The notes beneath the pieces were generated by a model. That model ran no database searches, had not been told where the DNA came from, and saw only the letters and a program-made list of their open reading frames with translations. A stretch of 34,749 nt of DNA, taken from the NCBI GenBank assembly GCA_965603395.1, contig CBFDCV010000005.1, forward strand, positions 1 through 34,749. The letters run 5' to 3'. Both the position numbers and the translations under genes were made by a program. Positions 1-6,597 of this stretch are shown piece after piece. Numbering within the stretch: position 1 is the first letter of the stretch; the number at the start of each line of letters is the position of its first letter. This DNA comes from CAYSWS01 sp965603395. Its GTDB lineage: Bacteria; Patescibacteriota; WWE3; UBA101185; UBA10185.

Positions 1-609
1 CACCTAAAAGTGGATGTAAAAAGCTTAGGATGTGATTTTTACGCAGTTTCGGCGCATAAAATGTTAGGACCAACCGGTATAGGGGCACTTTGGGCCAAAG
101 AAGAATTATTGGAAAATATGGATCCTATTATGTTTGGAGGAGGAATGATCATGGAAGTTTACGAACAGGAATCTAACTGGGCACCCATACCTGAGAAATT
201 TGAATCGGGAACACCGAACGTGGCCGGTGCAGTAGGGTTTTCAGCCGCTATAGACTACTTAAAACAGGTTGGCATGGAGAATATTCGAACACATGAAATA
301 GAGCTAAACACTTATGCAATGGAAAAACTACATGAAATTAGAGGTTTAAGCATCATCGGACCGAAAGATCCGGCCAAAAGAACCGGATTAGTGTCTTTTG
401 TGATGAAAAACATTCACGCACATGATCTAGCAGCTATTTTAGATACAAAAGGTGTGGCGGTGAGATCAGGACATCATTGCGCCATGCCCCTACACAGCAA
501 ACTGAAAATAACCGCTTCGACCAGGGCTAGCTATTATTTATATAACACCAAGGAAGATATTGATGTTTTGGTGGAGGGTCTCAAAGAAGCTATAGAAATT
601 CTTGGTTAA
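1..609 (+). CDS. sufS: SufS-type cysteine desulfurase, C-terminal part (5' truncated by window)
   Basis: PLP-dependent enzyme that takes sulfur from cysteine as an enzyme-bound persulfide and passes it to a scaffold for Fe-S cluster assembly in the cytoplasm. The reading frame is open from base 1, so only about the last 200 of the usual ~400 residues are seen. The PLP-lysine motif SAHKMLGPTG lies near the start. The catalytic-cysteine motif RSGHHCAMPL has its Cys codon at 478-480, followed by the family segment STRASYYLYN. The GTG at 10 is an internal Val codon, not a start. sufU follows after 9 bases, the usual SufS-SufU arrangement of Gram-positive and CPR bacteria. Class II (SufS) rather than IscS is chosen from the RSGHHCAMPL motif and the SufU partner. 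Confidence 0.95.
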   Translation, partial: HLKVDVKSLGCDFYAVSAHKMLGPTGIGALWAKEELLENMDPIMFGGGMIMEVYEQESNWAPIPEKFESGTPNVAGAVGFSAAIDYLKQVGMENIRTHEIELNTYAMEKLHEIRGLSIIGPKDPAKRTGLVSFVMKNIHAHDLAAILDTKGVAVRSGHHCAMPLHSKLKITASTRASYYLYNTKEDIDVLVEGLKEAIEILG

Positions 610-618
610 TCGGCAAAT

Positions 619-993
619 ATGGACACTATTTACAGAGAACAACTCATGGAACACTACAAAAATCCCCAAAACAGAGGGAAGATGGATGACGCTCAGGTGG
701 AAGTGTCCGGAAACAACCCCCTGTGTGGTGATGCCATTTCCATGCAACTAAAAGTAAAAGACGGCAAAATTGAAGACATAATGTTTGATGGCAGCGCTTG
801 TGCTGTAACTGTGGCCTCTTCATCACTTCTGACGGAGGCTATAAAGGGCAAGTCTTTAGAGGAAGCTAAGAAAATGAGCAAGGAAGAATTGTTGGATCTT
901 TTAGGGGTAGAACTAACCACCAGCCGGGTAAAATGCGCCTCTTTGCCATTGGAAGCTTTACATAATTTAATTCAAATGTATGAGTCAAAATAA
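619..993 (+). CDS. sufU: SufU/IscU-type Fe-S cluster scaffold or sulfur acceptor
   Basis: 124 residues. SufU-family proteins accept sulfur from SufS, in zinc-dependent forms by thiol exchange, and feed Fe-S assembly. All three conserved cysteine sites are visible: NPLCGD near residue 36, GSACAVTVASSS near residue 60, and RVKCASLPLEAL near residue 105. The Asp of LCGD, a zinc ligand in the family, is also present. The gene starts 9 bases after the sufS stop with no clear Shine-Dalgarno, and its last 14 bases overlap the next gene. This implies one transcript with translational coupling. Confidence 0.93.
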   Translation: MDTIYREQLMEHYKNPQNRGKMDDAQVEVSGNNPLCGDAISMQLKVKDGKIEDIMFDGSACAVTVASSSLLTEAIKGKSLEEAKKMSKEELLDLLGVELTTSRVKCASLPLEALHNLIQMYESK

Positions 994-1213
994 GGAAAAG
1001 AGAATTATTACTAAAGACAGGAATCTGGCTGACGTAATTTTTAAGTGGCCGGATACAGCCGAGATCTTTTTAGACTATGGCTTGCACTGTGTTGGATGTA
1101 TAGCGGCCGGATTTGATACTATAGAGGTAGGAGCAAAGGTACACAATCTGACTGAAGAAGAGATAGAAGAAATGATGACAAGAGTAAATGAAGTGGCTTT
1201 GCGCTCTGAATAA
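980..1213 (+). CDS. DUF1858-family small redox/metal-binding protein
   Basis: 77 residues, matching the small DUF1858 family (hybrid-cluster-associated disulfide domain, related to the ScdA N-terminal domain). Landmarks are an N-terminal segment ending in ADVIFKWPDTAEIFLDYGLHC and a C37-V-G-C40 pair. The rest is the predicted helical GFDTIEVGAKVHNLTEEEIE region. The ATG at 980 lies inside the end of sufU, so the gene belongs to the same operon. The two cysteines and the context suggest handling of Fe-S clusters or nitric-oxide/redox damage, but the function is inferred from family and neighbours only. Confidence 0.8.
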   Translation: MSQNKEKRIITKDRNLADVIFKWPDTAEIFLDYGLHCVGCIAAGFDTIEVGAKVHNLTEEEIEEMMTRVNEVALRSE

Positions 1214-1246
1214 ATTCGGACAGGAGTCTTTTATAAAAAAATCTTT

Positions 1247-1651
1247 ATGCAATATCAAATAACCTCTGACAATATAGAAGTTTCAGAAAGCATGAAAACA
1301 TTGGCTAAGGAGAAATTTAGCAAGGTAGAGAAGCGCTTGACTCCAAAAGAAATGGAAGAAGCCATGGTTCGAATAGTACTAAACAAAAGTGGGGCGGACG
1401 ACGAGTTCAGGGTCAAAGTTGATCTATCTTACGGAGGCAAGAAATACTTTGCCACAGAGAGGGATTATCTGTTAGAATCTGCATTAATAAAGACCATAGA
1501 GGAAGTGGAAAAAATGCGTAGGAGAGATGATATTTCTTACTACGAAGATTGGAAAGAGCAAAGAAAGATAAAAAGGACCATTATTGATCCACTTGAAGTG
1601 CAGGCTGAGGATGAAGATCTTTTTGTAGAAGAGGAAGAAAAAAACGAGTAG
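1247..1651 (+). CDS. hpf: Ribosome hibernation-promoting factor, short HPF/RaiA (S30AE) family
   Basis: 134 residues. The first ~100 match the S30AE fold of HPF/RaiA, which binds the 30S decoding centre of idle ribosomes: a conserved start of the ITSDNIEVSESMK type, then a basic helix with EKFSKVEKRL, then the strand and helix running through EKMRRRDD. The C-terminal ~35 residues are very acidic (EDEDLFVEEEEKNE) and there is no dimerisation domain of long HPF. A possible -10 (TATAAA, 1232-1237) lies 9 bases before the ATG and no Shine-Dalgarno is seen. Confidence 0.88.
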   Translation: MQYQITSDNIEVSESMKTLAKEKFSKVEKRLTPKEMEEAMVRIVLNKSGADDEFRVKVDLSYGGKKYFATERDYLLESALIKTIEEVEKMRRRDDISYYEDWKEQRKIKRTIIDPLEVQAEDEDLFVEEEEKNE

Positions 1652-1682
1652 TTTATTAGAGAAAAGGCAAGACGTACATCGC

Positions 1683-1758
1683 GGGTGATTAGCTCAGTTG
1701 GTAGAGCAGTCGTCTTATACACGACCGGTCCCAGGTTCGAGTCCTGGATCACCCACCA
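1683..1758 (+). tRNA. tRNA-Ile (anticodon UAU), CCA encoded
   Basis: Full cloverleaf. Acceptor stem GGGTGAT/ATCACCC (1683-1689/1748-1754), D stem GCTC/GAGC (1692-1695/1704-1707), anticodon stem GTCGT/ACGAC (1709-1713/1721-1725), T stem CCAGG/CCTGG, A73 and CCA at 1756-1758. The seven-base anticodon loop is CTTATAC, so the anticodon (1716-1718) is TAT, reading AUA. The body is strikingly tRNA-Val-like: G3-C70, U4-A69, A35 and A73 are valine identity features, and the acceptor matches typical tRNA-Val(UAC). See finding. Confidence 0.9.
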
Positions 1759-1768
1759 GATCACTTAA

Positions 1769-1781
1769 CGAACGAAGTGAG
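1769..1781 (-). repeat. Short dispersed repeat CTCACTNCRTTCG, copy 1
   Basis: Minus-strand reading CTCACTTCGTTCG, 11 bases after the tRNA-Ile CCA end. It is the same 13-mer as the copy at 8439 and is close to copies at 3545 and 3590. It lies between the tRNA and the terminator. Confidence 0.6.
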
Positions 1782-1827
1782 TTTAGTGAGATTGGGTGCA
1801 AAGCCACCAAATGACTTAACGAAAAAA

Positions 1828-1852
1828 GCTCACCTTTGGGTGAGCCTTTTTT
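1828..1852. terminator. Bidirectional intrinsic terminator between tRNA-Ile and the recombinase gene
   Basis: Seven-base-pair stem GCTCACC/GGTGAGC (1828-1834/1839-1845) with loop TTTG. It is followed on + by CTTTTTT and preceded by AAAAAA, which gives a T-run on -. It can stop both the tRNA transcript and the convergent recombinase transcript. Confidence 0.85.
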
Positions 1853-1880
1853 GTCTTTCGATTCAATTTAAAAATCCGGG

Positions 1881-2756
1881 TTATAAAACCCCTAACTCAG
1901 TTTTCTCGTCTTCAGTTTCTCTTTCTATGTACTGAAGATATCTTTCAGTAGTAGAAACTCTAATGTGTCCGGCAATCTTAGAAACATGTAATAGATTGGT
2001 ACCGCTAGCTAGATGATGAGCTACAAATGTGTGTCTTAAGTCATTAACTTTAGCAGACTCCACTCCGGCGATATTGTAATATCTTTGGATGGTAGATCTG
2101 ATGTTTCTAATTAACATAGGATTTCCTGTCTTAGTTATGAATACGTGCCCGGCGCCCTCTATGTCAGGTCTTTCACCTTCGATGTAGGCTTTTAGAGCGT
2201 CAATTACAGCTTTGTTTAAGGGTATATTTCTTGCCGGTTTATTATTTTTAGCAGGTACGGCAAGACTACCGGGAGTTGCTTCCAGATCTAAATATTCCAG
2301 TTTCATACCGGCTAATTCAGAAATAGTAATACCGGTTTGTAGCAATGTTTCAATAATAGCGTAAGTTCTAGGATCATCTCTGGCCGAGTCTCTTAAAGCT
2401 CTGTACTCCAGTTTAGATAGAATTCTAGGTGCCTTTATTTCCACTTTAGGATGTTTTAGCATATCAGCTGCATTTTCCTCCACGTGTTTCTTATCAGTCA
2501 GAAACCTAAAAAATGTTTTAGTGGAATTGGTTTTTCTGGAAACAGACTTAGGAGTATAGTCCTCCTTAGCCAGTTTTGTCATGAACTCTTCCAGATGAGA
2601 TAGATTAATCTCATGAACCTTTTCCAGGCCTAATTTTTCTAAATATTCAATTAGTTGCTCTATGTCTTTGCCGTAAGCGATCAAGGTAGATTCAGATCTG
2701 CCTAGCTCGCCCAAGTGATCGACAAAGTTCTTGTGAGCTTCTTTTAATGCAATCAT
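1881..2756 (-). CDS. XerC/XerD-like tyrosine recombinase with altered catalytic residues
   Basis: 291 residues: N-terminal SAM-like core-binding domain (about 1-95) and C-terminal phage-integrase catalytic domain (about 105-285). The family resolves chromosome dimers or integrates elements. Lys (PAKNNKPARNIPL), Arg-II (R241 in NDLRHTF), the H/W His (H264 in AGHIRVSTT) and the nucleophile Tyr (Y273 in TERYLQY) are present. The first catalytic Arg, normally in TGLR-SEL, is Thr144 (TGITISEL), and the box II His of HxLRH is Asn238. It is full length with no frameshift. It faces the bidirectional terminator at its 3' end. It may be the sole Xer of this genome or a decayed paralogue. Confidence 0.85.
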   Translation of the reverse strand: MIALKEAHKNFVDHLGELGRSESTLIAYGKDIEQLIEYLEKLGLEKVHEINLSHLEEFMTKLAKEDYTPKSVSRKTNSTKTFFRFLTDKKHVEENAADMLKHPKVEIKAPRILSKLEYRALRDSARDDPRTYAIIETLLQTGITISELAGMKLEYLDLEATPGSLAVPAKNNKPARNIPLNKAVIDALKAYIEGERPDIEGAGHVFITKTGNPMLIRNIRSTIQRYYNIAGVESAKVNDLRHTFVAHHLASGTNLLHVSKIAGHIRVSTTERYLQYIERETEDEKTELGVL

Positions 2757-2870
2757 ATAAGTTATTCTCTGGGCATTATTAGCAGTGAATTTATTAACTA
2801 CTATCTATTCCTATAGGTTAGTCTAGCAAATAGGTTGCTCAATGTCAACTTTTTTATTAGAATTCTAAGT

Positions 2871-3263
2871 ATGGCAATGCCTGCCCAAACCAAATACATA
2901 GTACTTTCTGTGCTATTCATTTTAGCCTCGATAAACTTTACCCGAACAGCCATTGAAATTCTTGAGAATAGTAAGAGATTAGACAGCTTAAGTCAAGAGG
3001 TAAAGGAGATGGAAGAGGAGAAGAGGGAGTATAAGAATAAAGTTACTTTTAAGCAAACGGATGAATATATTGAGGAAAAAGCGCGGAATGACTTGAGTTT
3101 AATTAAACCTGGAGAAAAAGTATATGTCATACCAAAAGAATTTAAAGGGATAGACCTGGAATCTAAGGTTTTAGGTCAAAAATCTTTTTCAGGGAAGCTA
3201 TTTTTTGGAAAATTTGACGACGAAAGTAATATTATAAAATGGGTCAGGCTGTTTATCAGATAG
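2871..3263 (+). CDS. DivIC/FtsB-like septum formation initiator family protein
   Basis: 130 residues from the ATG at 2871. An in-frame TTG at 2835 would add 12 residues but has no better start signals. Architecture is a short N-terminus, one membrane helix (TKYIVLSVLFILASINF, about 6-22), a charged coiled coil (about 30-60, LDSLSQEVKEMEEEKREY) and a C-terminal segment with RNDLSLIKPGEKVYVIP, typical of DivIC/FtsB. The family bridges FtsL/FtsQ-type proteins at the division septum. It is assigned by architecture and the PGE-VYVIP motif, and the exact subfamily is uncertain. Confidence 0.8.
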   Translation: MAMPAQTKYIVLSVLFILASINFTRTAIEILENSKRLDSLSQEVKEMEEEKREYKNKVTFKQTDEYIEEKARNDLSLIKPGEKVYVIPKEFKGIDLESKVLGQKSFSGKLFFGKFDDESNIIKWVRLFIR

Positions 3264-3281
3264 GTTCAAGTGCAGTATACT

Positions 3282-3310
3282 TTGACATATCAAGCTTTCT
3301 CTGATAAATT
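3282..3310 (+). promoter_or_regulatory. Promoter for the initiator tRNA
   Basis: TTGACA at 3282-3287, a 17-base spacer and TAAATT at 3305-3310. The predicted start is near 3317, about 38 bases before the mature tRNA. A 7-base stem TTGATGA/TCATCAA (3317-3323/3341-3347) could form in the 5' leader. Confidence 0.7.
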
Positions 3311-3354
3311 ACACATTTGATGAGGCACAACATGGGCGTTTCATCAAGACACGG

Positions 3355-3428
3355 CGCGGGGTGGAGGAATAGTACCTCGTCAGGCTCATAATCTGAAGAT
3401 CCTGGTGCAAATCCAGGCCCCGCAACCA
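3355..3428 (+). tRNA. Initiator tRNA-fMet (CAU), CCA encoded, with atypical D/T-loop contact
   Basis: Acceptor CGCGGGG/CCCCGCA gives the unpaired C1:A72 that marks initiator tRNAs. Anticodon CAT is at 3387-3389 in loop CTCATAA; T stem CCTGG/CCAGG; CCA at 3426-3428. Unusual points: the D loop is AATAGTA, with A where G18 is expected; the T loop is TGCAAAT, with G at position 55 instead of U/pseudouridine; and the anticodon stem TCAGG/TCTGA lacks the three G-C pairs usual at 29-31:39-41. See finding. Confidence 0.9.
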
Positions 3429-3442
3429 AGTTGTTATTTTGG

Positions 3443-3469
3443 AGTCCCTTAGGAGGGACTTTTTTATTT
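3443..3469 (+). terminator. Intrinsic terminator after tRNA-fMet
   Basis: Stem AGTCCCT/AGGGACT (3443-3449/3454-3460) with loop TAGG, followed by TTTTTATTT. It closes the tRNA-fMet transcript 15 bases after CCA. Confidence 0.88.
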
Positions 3470-3509
3470 CCAAAAATACTTTTTTGGAATACAATTAGGT
3501 TAGGATTGT

Positions 3510-3518
3510 TGGTATAAT
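3510..3518 (+). promoter_or_regulatory. Extended -10 promoter for tRNA-Met and trpS
   Basis: TGGTATAAT, a TGn-extended -10 hexamer with TATAAT at 3513-3518. No good -35 is seen. The predicted start is near 3525, about 80 bases before tRNA-Met. Confidence 0.7.
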
Positions 3519-3544
3519 GCGTTTTGAGCAGTCCGATGTCTCGT

Positions 3545-3602
3545 CTCACTGCGTTCGACGAGCCGATGGAAGCAAAGCTTGCATCGCCGCTCACTACATT
3601 CG
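3545..3602 (+). repeat. Two copies of the CTCACTNCRTTCG repeat in the tRNA-Met leader
   Basis: Copies CTCACTGCGTTCG (3545-3557) and CTCACTACATTCG (3590-3602), the second directly before the tRNA-Met 5' end. The stretch can fold: TCGTC/GACGA pairs around the first copy, and GATG..AAGC/GCTT..CATC pairs between the copies. The hexamer CCGATG recurs three times here, counting the tRNA acceptor. It may be a structured 5' leader removed by RNase P or a mobile short repeat. Confidence 0.5.
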
Positions 3603-3603
3603 C

Positions 3604-3680
3604 GCCGATGTAGCTCAGGTGGTAAGAGCGGACGTTTCATAAGCGTCAGGTCGTCGGTTCGACTCCGACCATCGGCACCA
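3604..3680 (+). tRNA. tRNA-Met (CAU), probably elongator, CCA encoded
   Basis: Acceptor GCCGATG/CATCGGC (3604-3610/3670-3676), D stem GCTC/GAGC, anticodon stem GACGT/GCGTC with loop TTCATAA (anticodon 3638-3640), T stem GTCGG/CCGAC, A73 and CCA at 3678-3680. G1-C72 is paired, so it is not the initiator. A CAU anticodon could also be lysidine-modified tRNA-Ile2. Because a genuine UAU tRNA-Ile is present nearby, elongator Met is the more likely reading. Confidence 0.88.
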
Positions 3681-3687
3681 AAAACTT

Positions 3688-4692
3688 ATGACTAAAAAAA
3701 GAATATTAACAGGGGACAACCCTACAGGAGAACTCCACGTGGGACACTATGTAGGATCGTTGCAAAATAGAGTAAAACTTCAAGATGAGTATGAAACCTT
3801 CATCATTACTGCAGATATGCACGCCTTTTCTTATCCCAAGTATGTTGATAATCCAAAAGAAGTGAGCGAAAGTGTTAGAAAAGTGTTGCTGGGAAATTTA
3901 GCTGCCGGGCTTGATCCGGAGAAAACCACTTTTTTTGTAGAATCCGGAATTCCTGAATTGTACGAACTTGCCACCATCTTTAGCATGCTAGTAACGCACA
4001 ACAGAGCCTTGAGAAACCCTACATTAAAAGAAGAGATAAAGGAAAAAAATATGGGGGACTCCTTTTCTTTAGGATTTGTGAATTTTCCTATCTTACAAGT
4101 GGCTGATATTTTGTGCGTGAAGGCTCACTTGGTTCCCGTTGGAGAAGATCAACTTCCTCATATTGAGTTAACTAGAGAAGTGGCTAGAAAATTTAATTCT
4201 ACTTATGGGGAAACTTTCCCTGAACCGGAAGGCAAGGTTGGTAAGGTGGACAGACTGGTTGGTTTAGATGGAAATTATAAAATGACAAAATCGTTGGACA
4301 ATACTATTAATCTAAACGAGCCTGAAGAAGAGTTAAAAAGAAAGATCATGGGTATGTATACAGATCCCAAGAGAGTTCATGCTACAGATCCGGGTACCGT
4401 AGAGGGAAATCCTGTTTTTATCTACCATGATGCCTTTAATCCCAACAAAGAAGAGGTTGGAGACCTCAAAGAAAGGTATACTAAAGGGGAAGTAGGAGAT
4501 GTTGAGGTTAAGGAAAAACTTTATAAAGCCATGAGCGAGTTTCTGAAACCGATCAGGGAAAGATACCAAGAGTATGAAAAAGACATGTCTAAAGTGGAGG
4601 AAATATTGAAAACAGGCACGGAAAAAACCAGAAAGATCGTACAGCAAACTTTGCAGGAAACCAAAGAAAAAATGAGTTTTTGTAATGTGTAA
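3688..4692 (+). CDS. trpS: Tryptophanyl-tRNA synthetase
   Basis: 334 residues, the usual length for bacterial TrpRS (class Ic), which charges tRNA-Trp in the cytoplasm. The HIGH-type motif lies in GDNPTGELHVGHYVGSL near the N-terminus. The KMSKS-type motif is YKMTKSLDN near residue 198. GEDQLPHIELTREVARKFN is the typical TrpRS segment between them. The ATG is only 7 bases after the encoded CCA of tRNA-Met, with no Shine-Dalgarno and no separate promoter, so it is read from the tRNA promoter. Processing at the tRNA 3' end would leave an almost leaderless message. Confidence 0.96.
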   Translation: MTKKRILTGDNPTGELHVGHYVGSLQNRVKLQDEYETFIITADMHAFSYPKYVDNPKEVSESVRKVLLGNLAAGLDPEKTTFFVESGIPELYELATIFSMLVTHNRALRNPTLKEEIKEKNMGDSFSLGFVNFPILQVADILCVKAHLVPVGEDQLPHIELTREVARKFNSTYGETFPEPEGKVGKVDRLVGLDGNYKMTKSLDNTINLNEPEEELKRKIMGMYTDPKRVHATDPGTVEGNPVFIYHDAFNPNKEEVGDLKERYTKGEVGDVEVKEKLYKAMSEFLKPIRERYQEYEKDMSKVEEILKTGTEKTRKIVQQTLQETKEKMSFCNV

Positions 4693-4699
4693 ACTGTTG

Positions 4700-4705
4700 T
4701 ATAAT
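4700..4705 (+). promoter_or_regulatory. -10 element before ftsH
   Basis: TATAAT at 4700-4705, 10 bases before the ftsH ATG. The predicted start near 4712 leaves a 5' leader of about 4 bases. No convincing -35 is seen. Confidence 0.6.
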
Positions 4706-4715
4706 GCGATAGCTT

Positions 4716-6587
4716 ATGAAGATACCACCCAAGAAAGAAAGCAAAAATAAGAAAACACCGATAAGTAAGAAATTGCCTATTCCCCCTATGACGCCAAAAT
4801 CAATTTTTGGAAATATTTTCTTTTACGTGTTTTTAGTTATGGGCATGCTGGTTTTGGTATCAGCTTTTTCCCAATATGACGGAAGTTTAGAGGAAAAACC
4901 CATCAGCGAGCTAATTACACTTATAAGAGAGGACAAGGTTCAAGACATTGAGGTTTCCGGGAACGACATTGAGATTTTATTACAGGATGGATCAAAGTTT
5001 ACAGCTCAGAAAGAATCCGGTATCAGCTTTGATGAGATTTTAGCAAACAATGATATTGATGGATCTAAAGTGGCTGGGGAGATAAAGATCGTACACAAGA
5101 CGGCACTGATCGAGATCCTTGGTCCCTTGCTATCCTTTGGAATTCCCATCTTGATTTTACTTTTTATCTTTAGACAAATGCGCGGAGCTAGCGGAGATAT
5201 TTTATCTTTTGGAAAGTCCAAGGCTAAGCTTTTTAATAAAAAAGAGGGTGAGAAAACAACTTTTGCCGATATAGCAGGTGTAGAAGAAGCTAAAAAGGAA
5301 ATGCAGGAGATTGTAGATTTTCTTAAACATCCTCAGAAATATAGAAAACTGGGCGCCCGGATACCTAAGGGAGTTTTGTTAATTGGTCCTTCCGGTGTGG
5401 GTAAGACTTTGTTGGCTAAAGCCATTGCCGGAGAGGCTCATGTGCCTTTTTTCAGTGTAGCAGGAAGTGAGTTCATGGAAATGTTGGTAGGGGTTGGCTC
5501 GGCTAGGGCCAGGGATTTGTTCGCTACGGCTAAAGCTAATCAGCCCAGTTTGATTTTCATCGATGAAGTAGATGCTATTGGCAGACAAAGAGGTATGGGA
5601 ATTGGTGGGGGCCACGATGAAAGAGAACAAACATTAAACCAAATATTAATCGAGATGGATGGTTTTGACCCTAGAACCAGCGTCATTGTACTGGCGGCTA
5701 CTAACCGCCCCGACATGCTCGACCCTGCTTTGATCAGGGCTGGCAGATTTGATAGAACAATACACATTCCCTTACCCGATCTAAAAGAGAGAGAAGCCAT
5801 TATGAAGATCCACATGAAGGGAAAACCATTTGAAGATAATGTGAGAGTAGAGAAAATAGCCAAAAAGACGGTTGGGTTTAGTGGAGCCGACATAGAAAAT
5901 ATGATGAATGAATCAGCTATTTTGGCGGCCAGAGACAATCGATCCAAAATTGCCAACAAAGATGTGGAAGAGGCAGCCTTGAAAGTAACCATGGGGAGTG
6001 AGAGAAAAACTTTACAGACGGATCAGGAAAGAAAGATGACAGCTTATCACGAAGCCGGACATGCTTTAGTGGCCTCCAGAGTACCTGAGATGGATCCGGT
6101 GAGCAGGGTTTCTATTGTAGCTAGAGGAGCTTCTTTAGGGCATACCAGCATAGAACCTATGAGAGATAGGTACAACGAAACCAGGACCAGGTTGTTGTCC
6201 ATGATCACCACTATGTTGGGAGGACGTGCTGCAGAAGAAGTTGTTTTTAACGAACTAACCATAGGTGCCGCCGATGACATTGAGAAAGCCACCAAATTGG
6301 CTAGAAGAATGGTCATGCAGTATGGTATGAGTAGTCTGGGCCCCATTTCTTATAACGGGAAAAGCGATGAGTTTATGCTGGCTAGAGAGTTTGGGTACCG
6401 GTCACCTCAGTACAGTGACGAAATGGCGGCTAAAATAGATAAAGAAGTGGAAAAAATAGTGGCCTCCTGTTTTGACGAAGCTAAGGCTATCCTTAGTAAA
6501 AACAGAAAAGCATTGGACAATGTGACAGACGTTTTACTAGTAAAAGAAACTGTCTACGAAGATGAGTTTAAAGAAATAATTTCTTAA
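4716..6587 (+). CDS. ftsH: FtsH membrane AAA+ zinc metalloprotease
   Basis: 623 residues. FtsH degrades damaged membrane proteins and some regulators, using ATP to thread substrates into a zinc protease chamber. Visible parts: basic N-terminal tail, TM1 (about 34-51), extracytoplasmic domain, TM2 (about 130-152), AAA+ with Walker A GPSGVGKT (224-231), Walker B FIDE (281-284), the SRH with ATNRPDMLDPALIRAGRFDR, and zinc site HEAGH (445-449) with the third ligand in AADDIEKAT. The pore motif reads MEMLVGVG, with Leu257 where FtsH proteins normally have Phe (MFVGVG). The Walker A GPPGTGKT consensus is also altered. The exonuclease gene begins 10 bases after its stop. Confidence 0.97.
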   Translation: MKIPPKKESKNKKTPISKKLPIPPMTPKSIFGNIFFYVFLVMGMLVLVSAFSQYDGSLEEKPISELITLIREDKVQDIEVSGNDIEILLQDGSKFTAQKESGISFDEILANNDIDGSKVAGEIKIVHKTALIEILGPLLSFGIPILILLFIFRQMRGASGDILSFGKSKAKLFNKKEGEKTTFADIAGVEEAKKEMQEIVDFLKHPQKYRKLGARIPKGVLLIGPSGVGKTLLAKAIAGEAHVPFFSVAGSEFMEMLVGVGSARARDLFATAKANQPSLIFIDEVDAIGRQRGMGIGGGHDEREQTLNQILIEMDGFDPRTSVIVLAATNRPDMLDPALIRAGRFDRTIHIPLPDLKEREAIMKIHMKGKPFEDNVRVEKIAKKTVGFSGADIENMMNESAILAARDNRSKIANKDVEEAALKVTMGSERKTLQTDQERKMTAYHEAGHALVASRVPEMDPVSRVSIVARGASLGHTSIEPMRDRYNETRTRLLSMITTMLGGRAAEEVVFNELTIGAADDIEKATKLARRMVMQYGMSSLGPISYNGKSDEFMLAREFGYRSPQYSDEMAAKIDKEVEKIVASCFDEAKAILSKNRKALDNVTDVLLVKETVYEDEFKEIIS

Positions 6588-6597
6588 CACATGAAGA

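Noticed and set aside
3256..3594. 112-codon minus-strand frame over the tRNA-fMet and promoter region
   Set aside because: It is antisense to a tRNA, its promoter and a terminator, which explain the DNA better.
5540..5992. Long minus-strand open frame inside ftsH
   Set aside because: The opposite strand encodes a complete FtsH with all motifs; the antisense frame has no recognisable domain and no start signals.
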